The notes beneath the pieces were generated by a model that worked only from the letters and a program-made list of their open reading frames with translations, searched no databases and was not told the origin of the DNA. Both the position numbers and the translations under genes were made by a program. 64,000 bases of DNA from Gammaproteobacteria bacterium (GTDB lineage: Bacteria; Pseudomonadota; Gammaproteobacteria; UBA6429; Thiohalophilaceae): contig JAJRYG010000090.1 in NCBI GenBank assembly GCA_024275915.1, forward strand, positions 1 through 64,000. The letters are read 5' to 3'. Positions 1-9,089 of the stretch are shown here, piece by piece. Numbering within the stretch: position 1 is the stretch's first letter; every line of letters starts with the position of its first letter.

Positions 1-1
1 C

Positions 2-124
2 CTGGGCGCCGGTACCACCCTGACCACCGATGCCCCGGAAAATGAACTGACGCTGAGTCGCAGCAAGCAGAGAACCATCAAGGGCTGGCAGCGACCTGTC
101 GAGAAAGGGACGAGTGACAAGTGA
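2..124 (+). CDS. glmU: GlmU C-terminal fragment (bifunctional UDP-GlcNAc pyrophosphorylase / GlcN-1-P acetyltransferase)
   Basis: Forty codons are open from the left edge to a TGA stop. They read [20 protein letters not shown] followed by a WQRPV end, which matches the last turns of the left-handed beta-helix acetyltransferase domain and the extreme C-terminus of GlmU. GlmU makes UDP-N-acetylglucosamine in the cytoplasm for peptidoglycan and LPS, and it lies directly upstream of glmS, as in many gammaproteobacteria. The start and most of the gene are outside the window. The last residues (EKGTSDK) are encoded by a heptameric GTGACGA-type repeat that also supplies the stop, so the native C-terminus appears to have been slightly extended by the repeat. 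Confidence 0.85.
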   Translation: MGAGTTLTTDAPENELTLSRSKQRTIKGWQRPVEKGTSDK

Positions 125-134
125 CGAGTGACGA
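114..134. repeat. Heptamer repeat island (GTGACGA type) overlapping the glmU stop
   Basis: The stretch reads gacgagt-gacaagt-gacgagt as near-perfect 7-bp units. Because seven is not a multiple of three, successive units put TGA in every frame. A reverse-oriented degenerate array of the same unit lies at about 306-333, just before glmS. Confidence 0.6.
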
Positions 135-305
135 AATTTGGATTTGTTCAAGTCGTCACGTGTCGTACCGACATTAGAGTTAGGTTTATTGGCATAGTTA
201 CAAATCACAGGTGCTCGTTTATGATTCTGTTAGTGTACGAAGATTAGCATCGCCACCAGAATTTACTTAAATTTAGGAAAATCCATGTTCGATCCTGCAA
301 GACCT

Positions 306-333
306 CATCACTCGTCACTCATCAGTCGTCACT
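306..333. repeat. Heptamer repeat island, reverse orientation, upstream of glmS
   Basis: The stretch ctcgtcactcatcagtcgtc is the reverse complement of degenerate GTGACGA units. It sits immediately before the glmS start codon. The rest of the 125-343 gap has no ORF and no promoter that I can call with confidence. Confidence 0.5.
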
Positions 334-343
334 ATTTTTAACA

Positions 344-2176
344 ATGTGCGGTATCGTCGGAGCCATTGCAAAAACGGATGTCCTGTCCACCTTGGTGGAC
401 GGGCTCAAACGGCTTGAATATCGTGGTTACGATTCGGCCGGAATCGCGGTTCTGGATGAACATGCCTGTCTGCAGCGGGTGCGCAGCCCGGGAAAAATAA
501 AGAAACTTGAAGCGGCGCTGGAAAAGAGTCCGGCAGCCGGTGTTATCGGCATTGCTCACACCCGTTGGGCCACCCATGGCGAACCCACTGAAGCCAATGC
601 CCACCCCCATGTCTGCCGCAAGAGTGTGGCAGTGGTGCACAACGGCATCATCGAAAACTTCGAAGCCCTGAAGTCCCGACAGAAGGCAGAAGGCTTTACC
701 TTCACCTCGGAGACCGACACCGAGGTCATTGTTCACCAGCTTTACAAGTACCTGGACCAGGGCAAGGCCTTTGTCGATGCCGTGGTGGCCACCATTGGTG
801 ATCTGCAAGGGGCCTATGCACTGGGTGTGATCAGTACCGATCACCCTGACCAGCTGATCACCGCACGCCGGGGCAGTCCGCTGGTCATCGGCCTGGGTGA
901 GAAAGCCAATTATATTGCCTCGGATGTGGCGGCGCTGATTGCCAGGACCCAGGAGTTTATCTTCCTCGAGGAAGGTGATGTGGCGGTATTGACGCCGGAT
1001 TCAATAGAGATTCGAGACGCCGGCGGGCAGAAGGTGGAGCGCAAGGTGCATCACAGCAAGTTGAGCGCCGATGCCGTGGAGCGCGGTGAATATGCCCATT
1101 ACATGCTCAAGGAAATCTACGAACAACCCCATGCCATCGCCGAAACCCTGGAAGGCCGGATCAGTGAAAACCGGTTGCTCGAAGATGCTTTTGGACCGAA
1201 GGCGGGTAAGATCTTCGACAGCATCGAACACATCCAGATCATCGCCTGTGGCACCAGTTATCATGCCGGCCTCGTTGCACGCTACGGGTTCGAGGATCTG
1301 GCCGGGGTGAGCTGCAATGTGGAAGTGGCCAGTGAATTTCGTTACCGCAAGAGCGTGGTATTGCCCAATACCCTGTTTGTCACCATCTCCCAGTCGGGTG
1401 AGACAGCCGATACCCTGGCCGCCCTGCGCGTGGCCAAGGAGATGGGCTTCAGTCATACACTGAGTATATGCAACGTGGCAGAAAGCTCACTGGTGCGCGA
1501 ATCGGAACTGGTGCTCATGACCCGTGCCGGGCCGGAAATCGGCGTGGCGTCCACCAAGGCCTTCACTACCCAGCTTGTCGGCCTGCTGTTGCTGATCATC
1601 GCCATCGGTCGGCGCCATGAGCTCAAGGCCGAGACCGAGCAGAAAATCATCGAACAGCTGCGCCAGCTGCCGGCGATGATTGAAAATGCCCTGCAACTGG
1701 ACAAGCAGATCCAGGCCCTGGCCAGCCGTTTCGGCAAGAAACACAATGCCCTGTTCCTGGGCCGTGGCGCCCAGTTTCCGGTGGCGCTGGAAGGGGCGCT
1801 GAAACTCAAGGAAATTTCCTACATCCATGCCGAAGGCTACCCGGCCGGTGAACTCAAGCACGGCCCGCTGGCCCTGGTTGATGCAGAAACCCCCATTGTT
1901 GCGGTTGCCCCCAACGATGAACTGCTCGACAAGCTGAAGGGAAACCTGCAGGAAGTACGGGCCCGTGGCGGTGAGCTGTATGTGTTCGCCGACATCGACT
2001 CCGGCTTTGAGGAAACCGAGGGCATGACCGTGCTTCACGTGGCCCCCACCGACAAGGCCATTTCACCGATCATATTCACCATTCCCCTGCAACTGCTGTC
2101 CTACCACGTGGCCCTGATCAAGGGTACCGATGTGGATCAGCCCCGCAACCTGGCTAAATCCGTCACCGTCGAGTAA
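344..2176 (+). CDS. glmS: Glutamine-fructose-6-phosphate aminotransferase (isomerizing)
   Basis: The protein converts fructose-6-phosphate plus glutamine into glucosamine-6-phosphate, the first committed step to UDP-GlcNAc, in the cytoplasm. It is 610 residues, the normal family length. It starts MCGIVGAIA with the catalytic Cys2 of the class II glutaminase domain (about residues 2-220), followed by two SIS sugar-isomerase domains (CGTSYHAG near residue 300 and a second in the C-terminal half). It ends in the conserved DQPRNLAKSVTVE tail. The glutaminase HTRWATHG and HNGIIEN motifs are present. It follows glmU by about 220 bp, so both steps of UDP-GlcNAc synthesis are clustered. I see no glmS ribozyme core upstream, as expected for gammaproteobacteria. 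Confidence 0.98.
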   Translation: MCGIVGAIAKTDVLSTLVDGLKRLEYRGYDSAGIAVLDEHACLQRVRSPGKIKKLEAALEKSPAAGVIGIAHTRWATHGEPTEANAHPHVCRKSVAVVHNGIIENFEALKSRQKAEGFTFTSETDTEVIVHQLYKYLDQGKAFVDAVVATIGDLQGAYALGVISTDHPDQLITARRGSPLVIGLGEKANYIASDVAALIARTQEFIFLEEGDVAVLTPDSIEIRDAGGQKVERKVHHSKLSADAVERGEYAHYMLKEIYEQPHAIAETLEGRISENRLLEDAFGPKAGKIFDSIEHIQIIACGTSYHAGLVARYGFEDLAGVSCNVEVASEFRYRKSVVLPNTLFVTISQSGETADTLAALRVAKEMGFSHTLSICNVAESSLVRESELVLMTRAGPEIGVASTKAFTTQLVGLLLLIIAIGRRHELKAETEQKIIEQLRQLPAMIENALQLDKQIQALASRFGKKHNALFLGRGAQFPVALEGALKLKEISYIHAEGYPAGELKHGPLALVDAETPIVAVAPNDELLDKLKGNLQEVRARGGELYVFADIDSGFEETEGMTVLHVAPTDKAISPIIFTIPLQLLSYHVALIKGTDVDQPRNLAKSVTVE

Positions 2177-2256
2177 TCAACAGGCTGATCTGCAGAAACG
2201 GTCTGCCTGGCCGAAGGATGCCCTTTGCACGTGCAGGCCATCGAAGCCAGGCTGAT

Positions 2257-2670
2257 TTATTTGTAGGATTCCGGCTCTTTTACCGCAGAGAGGATCTTGC
2301 CGTTCATGAGTACGGCAAGATAATGGCGATGGGGTTTGTTTTTTGTGGTCTTCATCTGCACAAGATAGTACCAGCGATTCTGTTTTTCATGATGCTGGAT
2401 GGGCTTGAGTTCGATTTCATGCACAATGGCGCCGGCAAGTCTGGGGTCTCTGGTCTTGTACCTGTTGATATCTCTAATTAGTTTCTCGATGGTCAGGGGT
2501 GGAGCACCATCGGCAGGTGTCCAGGCCGGGGACTGTTCGATGTCCGTTTCGGATACATAGATGACGATTTTGGTTTCATCGAAGGGTTCGATGATGACCA
2601 GGGGAAAATGGGCGGCGAAAGCTTGCTGGCTGACAAGAAGCAGTACTCCAATAAATAATTTGTATGTCAT
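2257..2670 (-). CDS. Small exported protein of unknown function
   Basis: I do not recognise this 137-residue protein. The ORF track starts 12 codons earlier, but the ATG at 2670 has a good ribosome binding site (GGAGAAAATA) and opens with a typical signal peptide (MTYKLFIGVLLLVSQQAFA). The mature part has no Cys pair or transmembrane segment and ends in a basic, Tyr-rich half (RWYYLVQMKTTKNKPHRHYL). It looks like a small soluble periplasmic protein. It is convergent with glmS and divergent from the SulP gene, so it is probably a single-gene transcript. Confidence 0.7.
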   Translation of the reverse strand: MTYKLFIGVLLLVSQQAFAAHFPLVIIEPFDETKIVIYVSETDIEQSPAWTPADGAPPLTIEKLIRDINRYKTRDPRLAGAIVHEIELKPIQHHEKQNRWYYLVQMKTTKNKPHRHYLAVLMNGKILSAVKEPESYK

Positions 2671-2885
2671 TATTTTCTCCGCTGTTGAGTTGCTGCGTGA
2701 TCGCACAGGTGCCTGCAGGATGCGGCCACGAATTTTTCAGCTGCTGATTCTACTGCCTGGCAGGCTTCGCTGTCCAATATGACGGCAAATTGACAGGGAT
2801 TAGTATATGCAAGTGTGTTCGGCTGCTAAAATTGCTGTTTGAGTTTGATACGCTGGATCTGCAAGGATCAGCCCAACCGAGGTGG

Positions 2886-4622
2886 ATGATGGCAAGCATG
2901 ACACTGACACAATTTTTCCCCTTCCTGCAATGGTTCAAGAAGATCACGCCGGCCACGGTCAAGGCCGATCTGATTGCCGGTTTTACCGGTGCGGTGATCG
3001 TGCTGCCGCAGGGCGTGGCGTTTGCCGCCATCGCCGGTCTGCCGCCGGAATATGGCCTGTATACGGCCATGGTCACACCCATCATCGCGGCGCTGTTCGG
3101 TTCGTCCTACCATCTCATCTCCGGACCGACCACCGCCATTTCCATCGTGGTGTTCTCCGCCATCAGCCACTATGCCGAGCCAGGCTCCCCCGAATTCATC
3201 AAGCTGGCACTGACCCTGACCTTCCTGGCCGGGGTGTATCAGCTGGGCTTTGGCCTGGCCCGGCTCGGTGCCCTGGTCAACTTCGTTTCGCACACGGTGG
3301 TTATCGGTTTTACCGCCGGTGCCTCGATTCTGATCGCCACCAGCCAGATGAAACATGTACTGGGCATATCGGTACCCAAAGGTGAATCCTTCCTGCATAC
3401 CTGGATGGATGTCTTCAATCAGGCCGGCAGTTTCAACATGTACATCGTTGCCGTGGCGGCAAGTACCCTGGTGTCGGCCCTGCTGTTCAAGAAACTGATT
3501 CCAAAAATTCCCTACCTGTTGGTCGGCCTGGTGGTGGGCAGTATCGTCTCTCTGATGCTCAATGGCGAGGCCCACGGGGTACGTCTGGTCGGTGAGATTC
3601 CTGCACACCTGCCACCACCTTCGACACCGGATTTCTCCTTAACCACCATTCAGATGCTCGCACCGGAAGCCTTTGCTGTCGCCCTGCTGGGGTTGATTGA
3701 AGCGGTATCCATCAGCCGGGCAGTGGCAACCAAGTCGAATCAACGCATCAATTCGAACCAGGAATTCGTGGGTCAGGGGCTGTCAAACATGGTGGGCAGT
3801 TTTTTCTCCAGTTATGCAGGCTCCGGTTCCTTTACCCGTTCCGGTATCAACTATGCGGCCGGGGCGAAAACGCCATTGTCGGCCATTTTTGCCGCAGTAT
3901 TCCTGATGCTGATCGTCTTGTTGATTGCACCGCTGACGGCCTACCTGCCTGTTGCGGCAATGGGAGGGGTGATCCTCATCGTGGCATACAACCTGATCGA
4001 TTTTCACCATATCAGCAGTGTGCTGAAAAACAGCAAGGCGGAATCCTCCGTGCTGATCGTCACCTTTCTTTCCACCCTGTTCCTGGAGCTGGAATTTGCC
4101 ATCTATCTCGGTGTACTGCTGTCGCTGGTACTGTTCCTGGCACGAACCTCCAGCCCTGAGATCCCGACCCTGGGCGTGGATGTAGAAGATGAAAAGCGCC
4201 GACTGATCAATATCAACAAGAAGCCCATCAAACAGTGTCCACAGCTGAAGATCATTCGCATCGACATGTCAGTGTATTTTGGCTCATTGAACCATATCCA
4301 GAACAGGATTCACAATATCGTCGAACACCAGCAGATCTATCATATTCTGATTGTCGGTACAGGCATCAACTTTATCGATCTCAGTGGTGCCGAGATGCTC
4401 ATATCAGAAAGCAAGCGTCTCAAACGGCTGGGAGGGGGGCTGTATTTTACCGGACTGAAATCCAAGGTCTACGAATTTGTCGCCAAGACCTATTTCGTAA
4501 GGGAAATAGGCAATGATCACTTCTTCGACAGCAAGAGTGAGGCGATTCATGCGATTTATAATAAACTGGATAAAAAAGTGTGTTCGTCGTGCAATGCACT
4601 TGTTTTCAAGGAATGTAACTAA
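2886..4622 (+). CDS. SulP-family anion transporter with C-terminal STAS domain
   Basis: This is a polytopic inner-membrane transporter of about 578 residues. The N-terminal two thirds carry the SulP core with the signatures DLIAGFTGAVIVLPQGVAFA and GLPPEYGLYTA and the helix ISGPTTAISIVVFSAI. The C-terminal part (about residues 440-560) is a STAS domain with the LIVGTGINFIDLSGAEML switch region. SulP proteins move sulfate, bicarbonate or other anions; the substrate cannot be told from sequence. The track start at 2790 gives a Cys-rich, non-membrane leader. The tandem ATG codons at 2886/2889 follow a GAGGTGG ribosome binding site and are preferred. The stop codon TAA lies inside the terminal inverted repeat of the MITE-like element that follows. 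Confidence 0.9.
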   Translation: MMASMTLTQFFPFLQWFKKITPATVKADLIAGFTGAVIVLPQGVAFAAIAGLPPEYGLYTAMVTPIIAALFGSSYHLISGPTTAISIVVFSAISHYAEPGSPEFIKLALTLTFLAGVYQLGFGLARLGALVNFVSHTVVIGFTAGASILIATSQMKHVLGISVPKGESFLHTWMDVFNQAGSFNMYIVAVAASTLVSALLFKKLIPKIPYLLVGLVVGSIVSLMLNGEAHGVRLVGEIPAHLPPPSTPDFSLTTIQMLAPEAFAVALLGLIEAVSISRAVATKSNQRINSNQEFVGQGLSNMVGSFFSSYAGSGSFTRSGINYAAGAKTPLSAIFAAVFLMLIVLLIAPLTAYLPVAAMGGVILIVAYNLIDFHHISSVLKNSKAESSVLIVTFLSTLFLELEFAIYLGVLLSLVLFLARTSSPEIPTLGVDVEDEKRRLININKKPIKQCPQLKIIRIDMSVYFGSLNHIQNRIHNIVEHQQIYHILIVGTGINFIDLSGAEMLISESKRLKRLGGGLYFTGLKSKVYEFVAKTYFVREIGNDHFFDSKSEAIHAIYNKLDKKVCSSCNALVFKECN

Positions 4623-4830
4623 ATATCAGTTCCAAATACTAAGTCAAGTCATGCGAAAAGTCCCAGTTGTGGAAGAACCTGGCATGACCATCAGCCGCAG
4701 GGAAGCGGCTGTCAAGCTTACAGGGATGTATTTACAGTGTGTCATGCCAGGTTCTTCCGCATCTGGGACGGTGTTTATGAAAAAATAACTTACCAGAGAA
4801 ACTGACCTGGTATTTGGAACAGCTATTTAG
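4619..4830. mobile_element. MITE-like palindromic element, copy 1
   Basis: A 212-bp element bounded by inverted ends: CTAAATATCAGTTCCAAATAC on the left and GGTATTTGGAACAGCTATTTAG on the right. Inside is a second, larger inverted repeat, gtcccag..ggaagaacctggcatgac (from 4660) against gtcatgccaggttcttcc..ctgggac (to about 4769). A second copy lies at 8789-9044. No ORF is long enough for a transposase, so any mobility would be in trans. The left end supplies the stop codon of the SulP gene. Confidence 0.7.
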
Positions 4831-5095
4831 GTACACGCTGTTTATTTCAGAGACTGCAGCGCCACAGGCATGTGCCGCAAAATCAGTCATGGATACAGAC
4901 TTTTTTTTGAAAACGGGTATTCAGACCACATGATTAGACAGTTAGCAAGGATACTATAAGTGGTGAATTCATCCCGAGATGCTATAGTTGTCATTAAAGC
5001 CTCGTTAGAAAAATTTGTGGGCTGAGATGGTTGTGTTTGTGTTTCAAGTTGTTGATATTGTGATAATTAAAATGGCGCAATGTGACCTGTTTTCT

Positions 5096-5213
5096 TAACA
5101 GGATGTTGAAAAAGCCCATCCCTGGCCTTTTTCAACCCGGGAACGGCAAACGCGGATTGCCGTTCCCTCACACACAGGCTATCGAATAACGGCGTTTTTC
5201 AACAGCCTGCTAA
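5096..5213. repeat. GTTGAAAAA dispersed element, composite copy A
   Basis: It starts TAACAGGATGTTGAAAAAG and ends TTTTTCAACAGCCTGCTAA, which are inverted repeats. Between them is a hairpin gggaacggcaaac..ttgccgttccc. About 70 bp are nearly identical to the copy at 47845-47962, and the right third is nearly identical to the copy at 29217-29259. Confidence 0.75.
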
Positions 5214-5282
5214 GGGCAACCTGGTTTGAGCGTTTGGAATGCAGAGGGGTGTGTTTCATGGACCAAAACATCACAAAGGTTT

Positions 5283-5303
5283 CCCTCTCCCGCCGGGAGA
5301 GGG
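5283..5303. repeat. Short palindrome CCCTCTCCCGCCGGGAGAGGG
   Basis: A perfect inverted repeat of ten bases with a one-base centre. Palindromes of this type are widespread between genes in proteobacteria. Its function here is unknown. Confidence 0.6.
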
Positions 5304-5736
5304 GGTGAGGGAATCGAAACGACCGAGAACCTTGGTACGCGCACCACGTCGGCAAGCAGAACGTCTTCCCTGGAAACACATGCGTCGCCGTCAGCCAATG
5401 AGCTTCAGGTTTCGAGGCCAGGGGCGTCATTGAGTTCTGTATTGTTGATTTTTGTTTGCCTGGATGCCAGATTGATTATCGAAGCCGATGGCGGACAATA
5501 GGCTGAACAAATCGCCCAGGTTGCCAGACGAACAACCCGGCAGAAAGCAATGGGGTATCCGCTTATGCGTTTCTGGAAGCACGAAATACCAGGTGAACTT
5601 CACAGTGTGCTTGAACAAGGACAGTCTGCCCTGATTGCCCCCCCTCACCCCAGATCTCTCCAGGAGGGAGTGGGCGTTGGCACGGTGGCCACCCACAAAT
5701 TCTTCTGAAGAGTCTCATAAAAAACAGGTGACCAAT

Positions 5737-6243
5737 GTGCTAAGACAGATCACCAGACTTATCAAGGCGCTGAATTCCGATGTGGCACCGGAACAAATCA
5801 GCCTCGCAGTCTCGTTTGCCATGATAGTGGGCCTCACACCCTTCTGGAGCCTGCACAATCTTGTGGTACTGTTTCTGGTCATGATCCTGCGTGTCAATAT
5901 TGCGGCGTTCTTTGCTGTTGTTGGTCTGTTTTCTCTGCTCGCCTATCTGCTTGATCCCGTGTTCCACCAGTTTGGATACTCCCTGCTCAGGCTGGATGCC
6001 TTGAACAGCGTCTGGACGTCAATGTATAACTCGACGATCTGGCGTATCGAGAACTTCAACAACACCATCGTGATGGGTAGCCTTGTGTTTTCACTGCTTA
6101 GTTTTGTCCCTGTCTATCTGATGAGTCTGTGGGCAATAAAACGTTACAGAGAACAGTTCATGGTCTGGGTCGAAAAGCTCAAATTGACACGGTTTCTGAA
6201 AATTCAGGGTCTGGCCTCAACGATCGGTCCACATATCAAATAA
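5737..6243 (+). CDS. TIGR03546-type (DUF2062-like) membrane protein
   Basis: From the GTG at 5737 the protein is 168 residues and begins VLRQITRLIKALNSD, followed by QISLAVSFAMIVGLTPFWSLHN and several hydrophobic helices. From memory this matches the TIGR03546 family, which is encoded next to TIGR03545 proteins in gammaproteobacteria. The track start at 5635 adds a hydrophilic leader translated from repeat-rich intergenic DNA. GTG 5737 has an AGGTG ribosome binding site and aligns with the family N-terminus. The next gene begins 4 bp after its stop, so the two are surely cotranscribed. It is an inner-membrane protein of unknown biochemical role. Confidence 0.75.
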   Translation: MLRQITRLIKALNSDVAPEQISLAVSFAMIVGLTPFWSLHNLVVLFLVMILRVNIAAFFAVVGLFSLLAYLLDPVFHQFGYSLLRLDALNSVWTSMYNSTIWRIENFNNTIVMGSLVFSLLSFVPVYLMSLWAIKRYREQFMVWVEKLKLTRFLKIQGLASTIGPHIK

Positions 6244-6247
6244 GCCA

Positions 6248-8062
6248 ATGAAAAACTGGATTCGCTGGAAAGGACTGTTTGGATTTGCCATTACGGTGCT
6301 TTTGCTGGCTCTGTTTTTTGTGCTTTTTATCGATGGAATTATCAAAATCAATATTGAATCGGCAGCCAGCCGGATCGTTGGCGCCAAAGTAGAGCTGGAT
6401 AGCGCCGATTTTCATTTTTATCCACTGGCGATGGAGCTGGGCAGACTGCAGGTTACCGATCCGCAACGACCGATGCGCAATATTGTCGAGATCCAGAAAG
6501 TCAGCTTCAATCTCGATGGGCTGAATCTGCTCAGGCGCAAGATATTGATCAATGAAATGCAGGTGGATGGTGTCAGGTTCGATACACCGCGCAGGTCAAG
6601 TGGTGCGCTCAGTCAAGCAGGACATGCAGCGGGAACAAGGGCCTCGGAAAAAGCAAAAGAAAAATCTGGCAGACTGCCGGATATCCGTATCCCCGATGCG
6701 GATAAAATTCTGGCCCGCGAAGATCTGACAATCCTGAAACAGGCTGAAGATTTAAAGAAGAACATCGGTGAGAGCCAGAAGAAATGGGAAGCGATGAGGA
6801 AAAAACTGCCAACAAAAGGCCGCATTGACGAATATGGAAAACGACTGGAAAAGATAAGGAAAATAAATGTCAGGGACATCGGCCAACTTGCCAGTGCGGT
6901 AAAGGAACTCAATCAGCTAGAAAGGGACATTAAAGCCGATCTTGCCAACGTAGACAGATCCCGGAAGCAAATAAAGCAAGATTTGCAGAAGCTGGACATA
7001 CAGGTCAAGGCTCTGAAAGATTCACCCCAACAGGAATTAAGGCGCCTGCTTGACAAATATTCCCTGTCGGATGACCGCCTGGGCAATATCAGCGAGCTGC
7101 TGTTTGGAAACAGGGCCAAAAAATATGTCACCATCGCGCTTGCCTGGTATAAAAAGCTGGAACCCCTGTTAGCCTATGTGGATATAGCCAGTGAACAGCC
7201 ACAGCCCAGACAGCGAGGCAGGGGTGTGGACGTCCGCTTCAGGGAATTCAATCCCAGCCCCGATTTTCTGGCCAGGGAAATACGCGCCTCTATTGATACC
7301 AGGGCAGGCAGTTTCAGTGGCAAGATTCTGAATTTGACCAATGAACAGAATCTGATCCGAAAACCGCTGACACTGAACTTTGCCGGGCAAAATTTGCCAG
7401 GAATCGATTCGCTTCATGTTGCTGGCACATTCAACCGCATCGATCCAGCCGAGGCGAAAGATCGATTGAAATTATCGATGAAAAATTATCGGTTGACCGA
7501 GTATACACTTCTGGACAGTGTAGATTCAAGCCTGTCTCTAGACAGGGCAAAAGCAGATATCAGGCTGGATGCACAGCGTATCAACAAGAATATTATGGCG
7601 GATTTTAAAGTGTATATACATGCTATTGAATACAATACCAGGGACAGTGAAAATGAACTTGCCTCCATGTTTCTGTCATCGATAAGGAATAGCCGTGAAT
7701 TCAGGGTTGATGCAAGTCTGCAAGGCACCCTGGAAAGCTATACTGTACGTATCAGCTCGGATATGGATGAGCGCCTGAAAGCGAACATGAAAAAATACAT
7801 GGATACCCGTCTGGCAGGATTCAGGAAGGAGCTGAAAGAAAAAATAAACAGGCAGGTTGGCAAGTCTGTCAATGAAGTGAATCTTCAATATGCAAATCTG
7901 CAGTCAGAGGTTGAAAAGGAAATTTCTGCCCGCAGGAATGAACTGCAAAAGCAACTCAAATCCGTCGAGGCGGAAATCAGGAAGAAAGAGAAACAGGCAA
8001 CAGGTAAAGCCAGAGACAAGCTGGAAAAGAACATCAAGGGTCTGCTGGACAAATACAAATAA
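6248..8062 (+). CDS. TIGR03545-type membrane-anchored coiled-coil protein
   Basis: The protein is 604 residues. It has one N-terminal membrane helix (about residues 7-30, GLFGFAITVLLLALFFVLFI), then an AsmA-like beta segment (about 30-110), a Lys/Glu-rich coiled coil (about 130-270), a middle region with RLDKYSLSDDRLG-type sequence, and a second basic coiled coil from about residue 510 to the end. This order fits the TIGR03545 family, partner of TIGR03546 encoded just upstream. The bulk is predicted periplasmic. AsmA-like proteins with one anchor are often linked to lipid or envelope transport, but that role is only inferred here. Base composition is lower in GC than in neighbours such as polA. 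Confidence 0.75.
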   Translation: MKNWIRWKGLFGFAITVLLLALFFVLFIDGIIKINIESAASRIVGAKVELDSADFHFYPLAMELGRLQVTDPQRPMRNIVEIQKVSFNLDGLNLLRRKILINEMQVDGVRFDTPRRSSGALSQAGHAAGTRASEKAKEKSGRLPDIRIPDADKILAREDLTILKQAEDLKKNIGESQKKWEAMRKKLPTKGRIDEYGKRLEKIRKINVRDIGQLASAVKELNQLERDIKADLANVDRSRKQIKQDLQKLDIQVKALKDSPQQELRRLLDKYSLSDDRLGNISELLFGNRAKKYVTIALAWYKKLEPLLAYVDIASEQPQPRQRGRGVDVRFREFNPSPDFLAREIRASIDTRAGSFSGKILNLTNEQNLIRKPLTLNFAGQNLPGIDSLHVAGTFNRIDPAEAKDRLKLSMKNYRLTEYTLLDSVDSSLSLDRAKADIRLDAQRINKNIMADFKVYIHAIEYNTRDSENELASMFLSSIRNSREFRVDASLQGTLESYTVRISSDMDERLKANMKKYMDTRLAGFRKELKEKINRQVGKSVNEVNLQYANLQSEVEKEISARRNELQKQLKSVEAEIRKKEKQATGKARDKLEKNIKGLLDKYK

Positions 8063-8210
8063 ACAGTACTTCTGTATGGTCGGGCTCGGTTCCGGTTACC
8101 GCAGGATTGACACTGCCGTACCTGTTGCGCAGGACAGTCTGATTCGATGTTTTGACTCGTGAGCTGCGAGCCAGACAAATCTATTCAACCTTAAATAAAG
8201 GAAATGCATC

Positions 8211-8792
8211 ATGGCTAATGAACAAGAAGAATTATTCAATCAGATAATGGGTGACATGAAGAAGAAATGGGGCTGGATGCTGGCTCTGGGAATCCTGATG
8301 CTGGTGCTTGGCATTGCTGGCCTGGGAATGGAGTTTGCCCTGACCATAACCACCGTACTGTTTTTCGGTATCCTGTTTATCATTGGTGGCGTGGCTCAGC
8401 TCGTTGATGCCTTTCGTTACCAGGGCTGGAAATCGAAACTCGGCAACATCCTTATTGCAATTCTGTATATCCTTGCCGGGATAGTGATGATCTGGGATCC
8501 GGTCATGGCATCTGCAACCATCACCCTGGTGATTGCCTGGGCGCTGGTTGCCATTGGTGTGGTGCGCCTGTACATGGCGTTCCAGATGAAAGGCATCAAG
8601 GGCTGGGGCTTGACACTGCTCGGTGGTGTGGCAGCCATCGTGCTGGGGGTGCTGATCATGATCGACTGGCCGATCTCGGGCCTGTGGGTCATTGGCCTGT
8701 TCGTGGCCATCGAGCTGATCTTCAATGGCTGGTCGCTGATATTTATCGCCCTGGCCGCACGCAAGATGATCAAATCGGTCGATACACCCTAA
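8211..8792 (+). CDS. HdeD-family (DUF308) membrane protein
   Basis: This 193-residue protein has an N-terminal charged tail followed by six hydrophobic helices in pairs (LALGILMLVLGIAGLGMEFAL, VLFFGILFIIGGVAQLVDAF and repeats of the theme). That is the DUF308 layout of E. coli HdeD, an inner-membrane protein linked to acid resistance. Function in this organism is unknown. The start is supported by an AAGGAAA ribosome binding site 7 bp upstream. The TAA stop is inside the left terminal repeat of the second MITE-like element, the same arrangement seen at the SulP gene. Confidence 0.85.
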   Translation: MANEQEELFNQIMGDMKKKWGWMLALGILMLVLGIAGLGMEFALTITTVLFFGILFIIGGVAQLVDAFRYQGWKSKLGNILIAILYILAGIVMIWDPVMASATITLVIAWALVAIGVVRLYMAFQMKGIKGWGLTLLGGVAAIVLGVLIMIDWPISGLWVIGLFVAIELIFNGWSLIFIALAARKMIKSVDTP

Positions 8793-9044
8793 ATAGTGGC
8801 TCAAAATACCAGATCAAGTCATGCGAAGAGTCCCAGCTGCGGAAGAAGCTGGCATGACCGTCAGCCACAGGGTCGATGTGCAGGACGCACAAGTATCGCG
8901 AGAGGGCAGGATGCCCGACTGCGGCTGTCGAGCTTACAGGGATGCATTTACGGCGTCTCAAGCCAGGATCTTCCGCATCTGGGACGGTGTTTATTAAAAA
9001 TAACTTACCAGCCAACCGAGCGGGTATTTGGAACAGCTGTTTAG
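8789..9044. mobile_element. MITE-like palindromic element, copy 2
   Basis: The left end CTAAATAGTGGCTCAAAATACC and right end GGTATTTGGAACAGCTGTTTAG are imperfect 22-bp inverted repeats. Internal sequence (agtcaagtcatgcg.., gagcttacagggatg, cttccgcatctgggacggtgttta, aataacttacca) matches the copy at 4619-4830. Copy 2 carries about 44 extra bases in the loop (8872-8922 region). It occupies nearly the whole gap between the HdeD-like gene and the end of trkH. Confidence 0.7.
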
Positions 9045-9089
9045 TCCGACGTTCCGCATACCCTCCAGTGCAATTCAGCGGGGTCGTTA

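Larger units (their letters stand above)
4831..5736. other. Non-coding interval with dispersed repeats
   Basis: There is no convincing gene here. The short ORFs of the track (5179-5501) run through repeat sequence and have no family resemblance. The interval contains a composite GTTGAAAAA element (5096-5213) and a CCCTCTCCCGCCGGGAGAGGG palindrome (5283-5303), plus AT-rich sequence with no clear feature at 4831-5095. The promoter of the next operon should lie before 5737, but I cannot place it. Confidence 0.6.

Noticed and set aside
114-134. Short direct repeats considered as a CRISPR array
   Set aside because: Units are 7 bp with no spacers, and no cas genes are present.
125-343. Possible glmS riboswitch-ribozyme upstream of glmS
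   Set aside because: No matching core was seen, and this ribozyme is typical of Firmicutes; the region holds only short repeats.
5179-5501. Small ORFs on both strands in the 5.2-5.5 kb interval
   Set aside because: They run through palindromic repeats, lack ribosome binding sites and have no protein-like composition.
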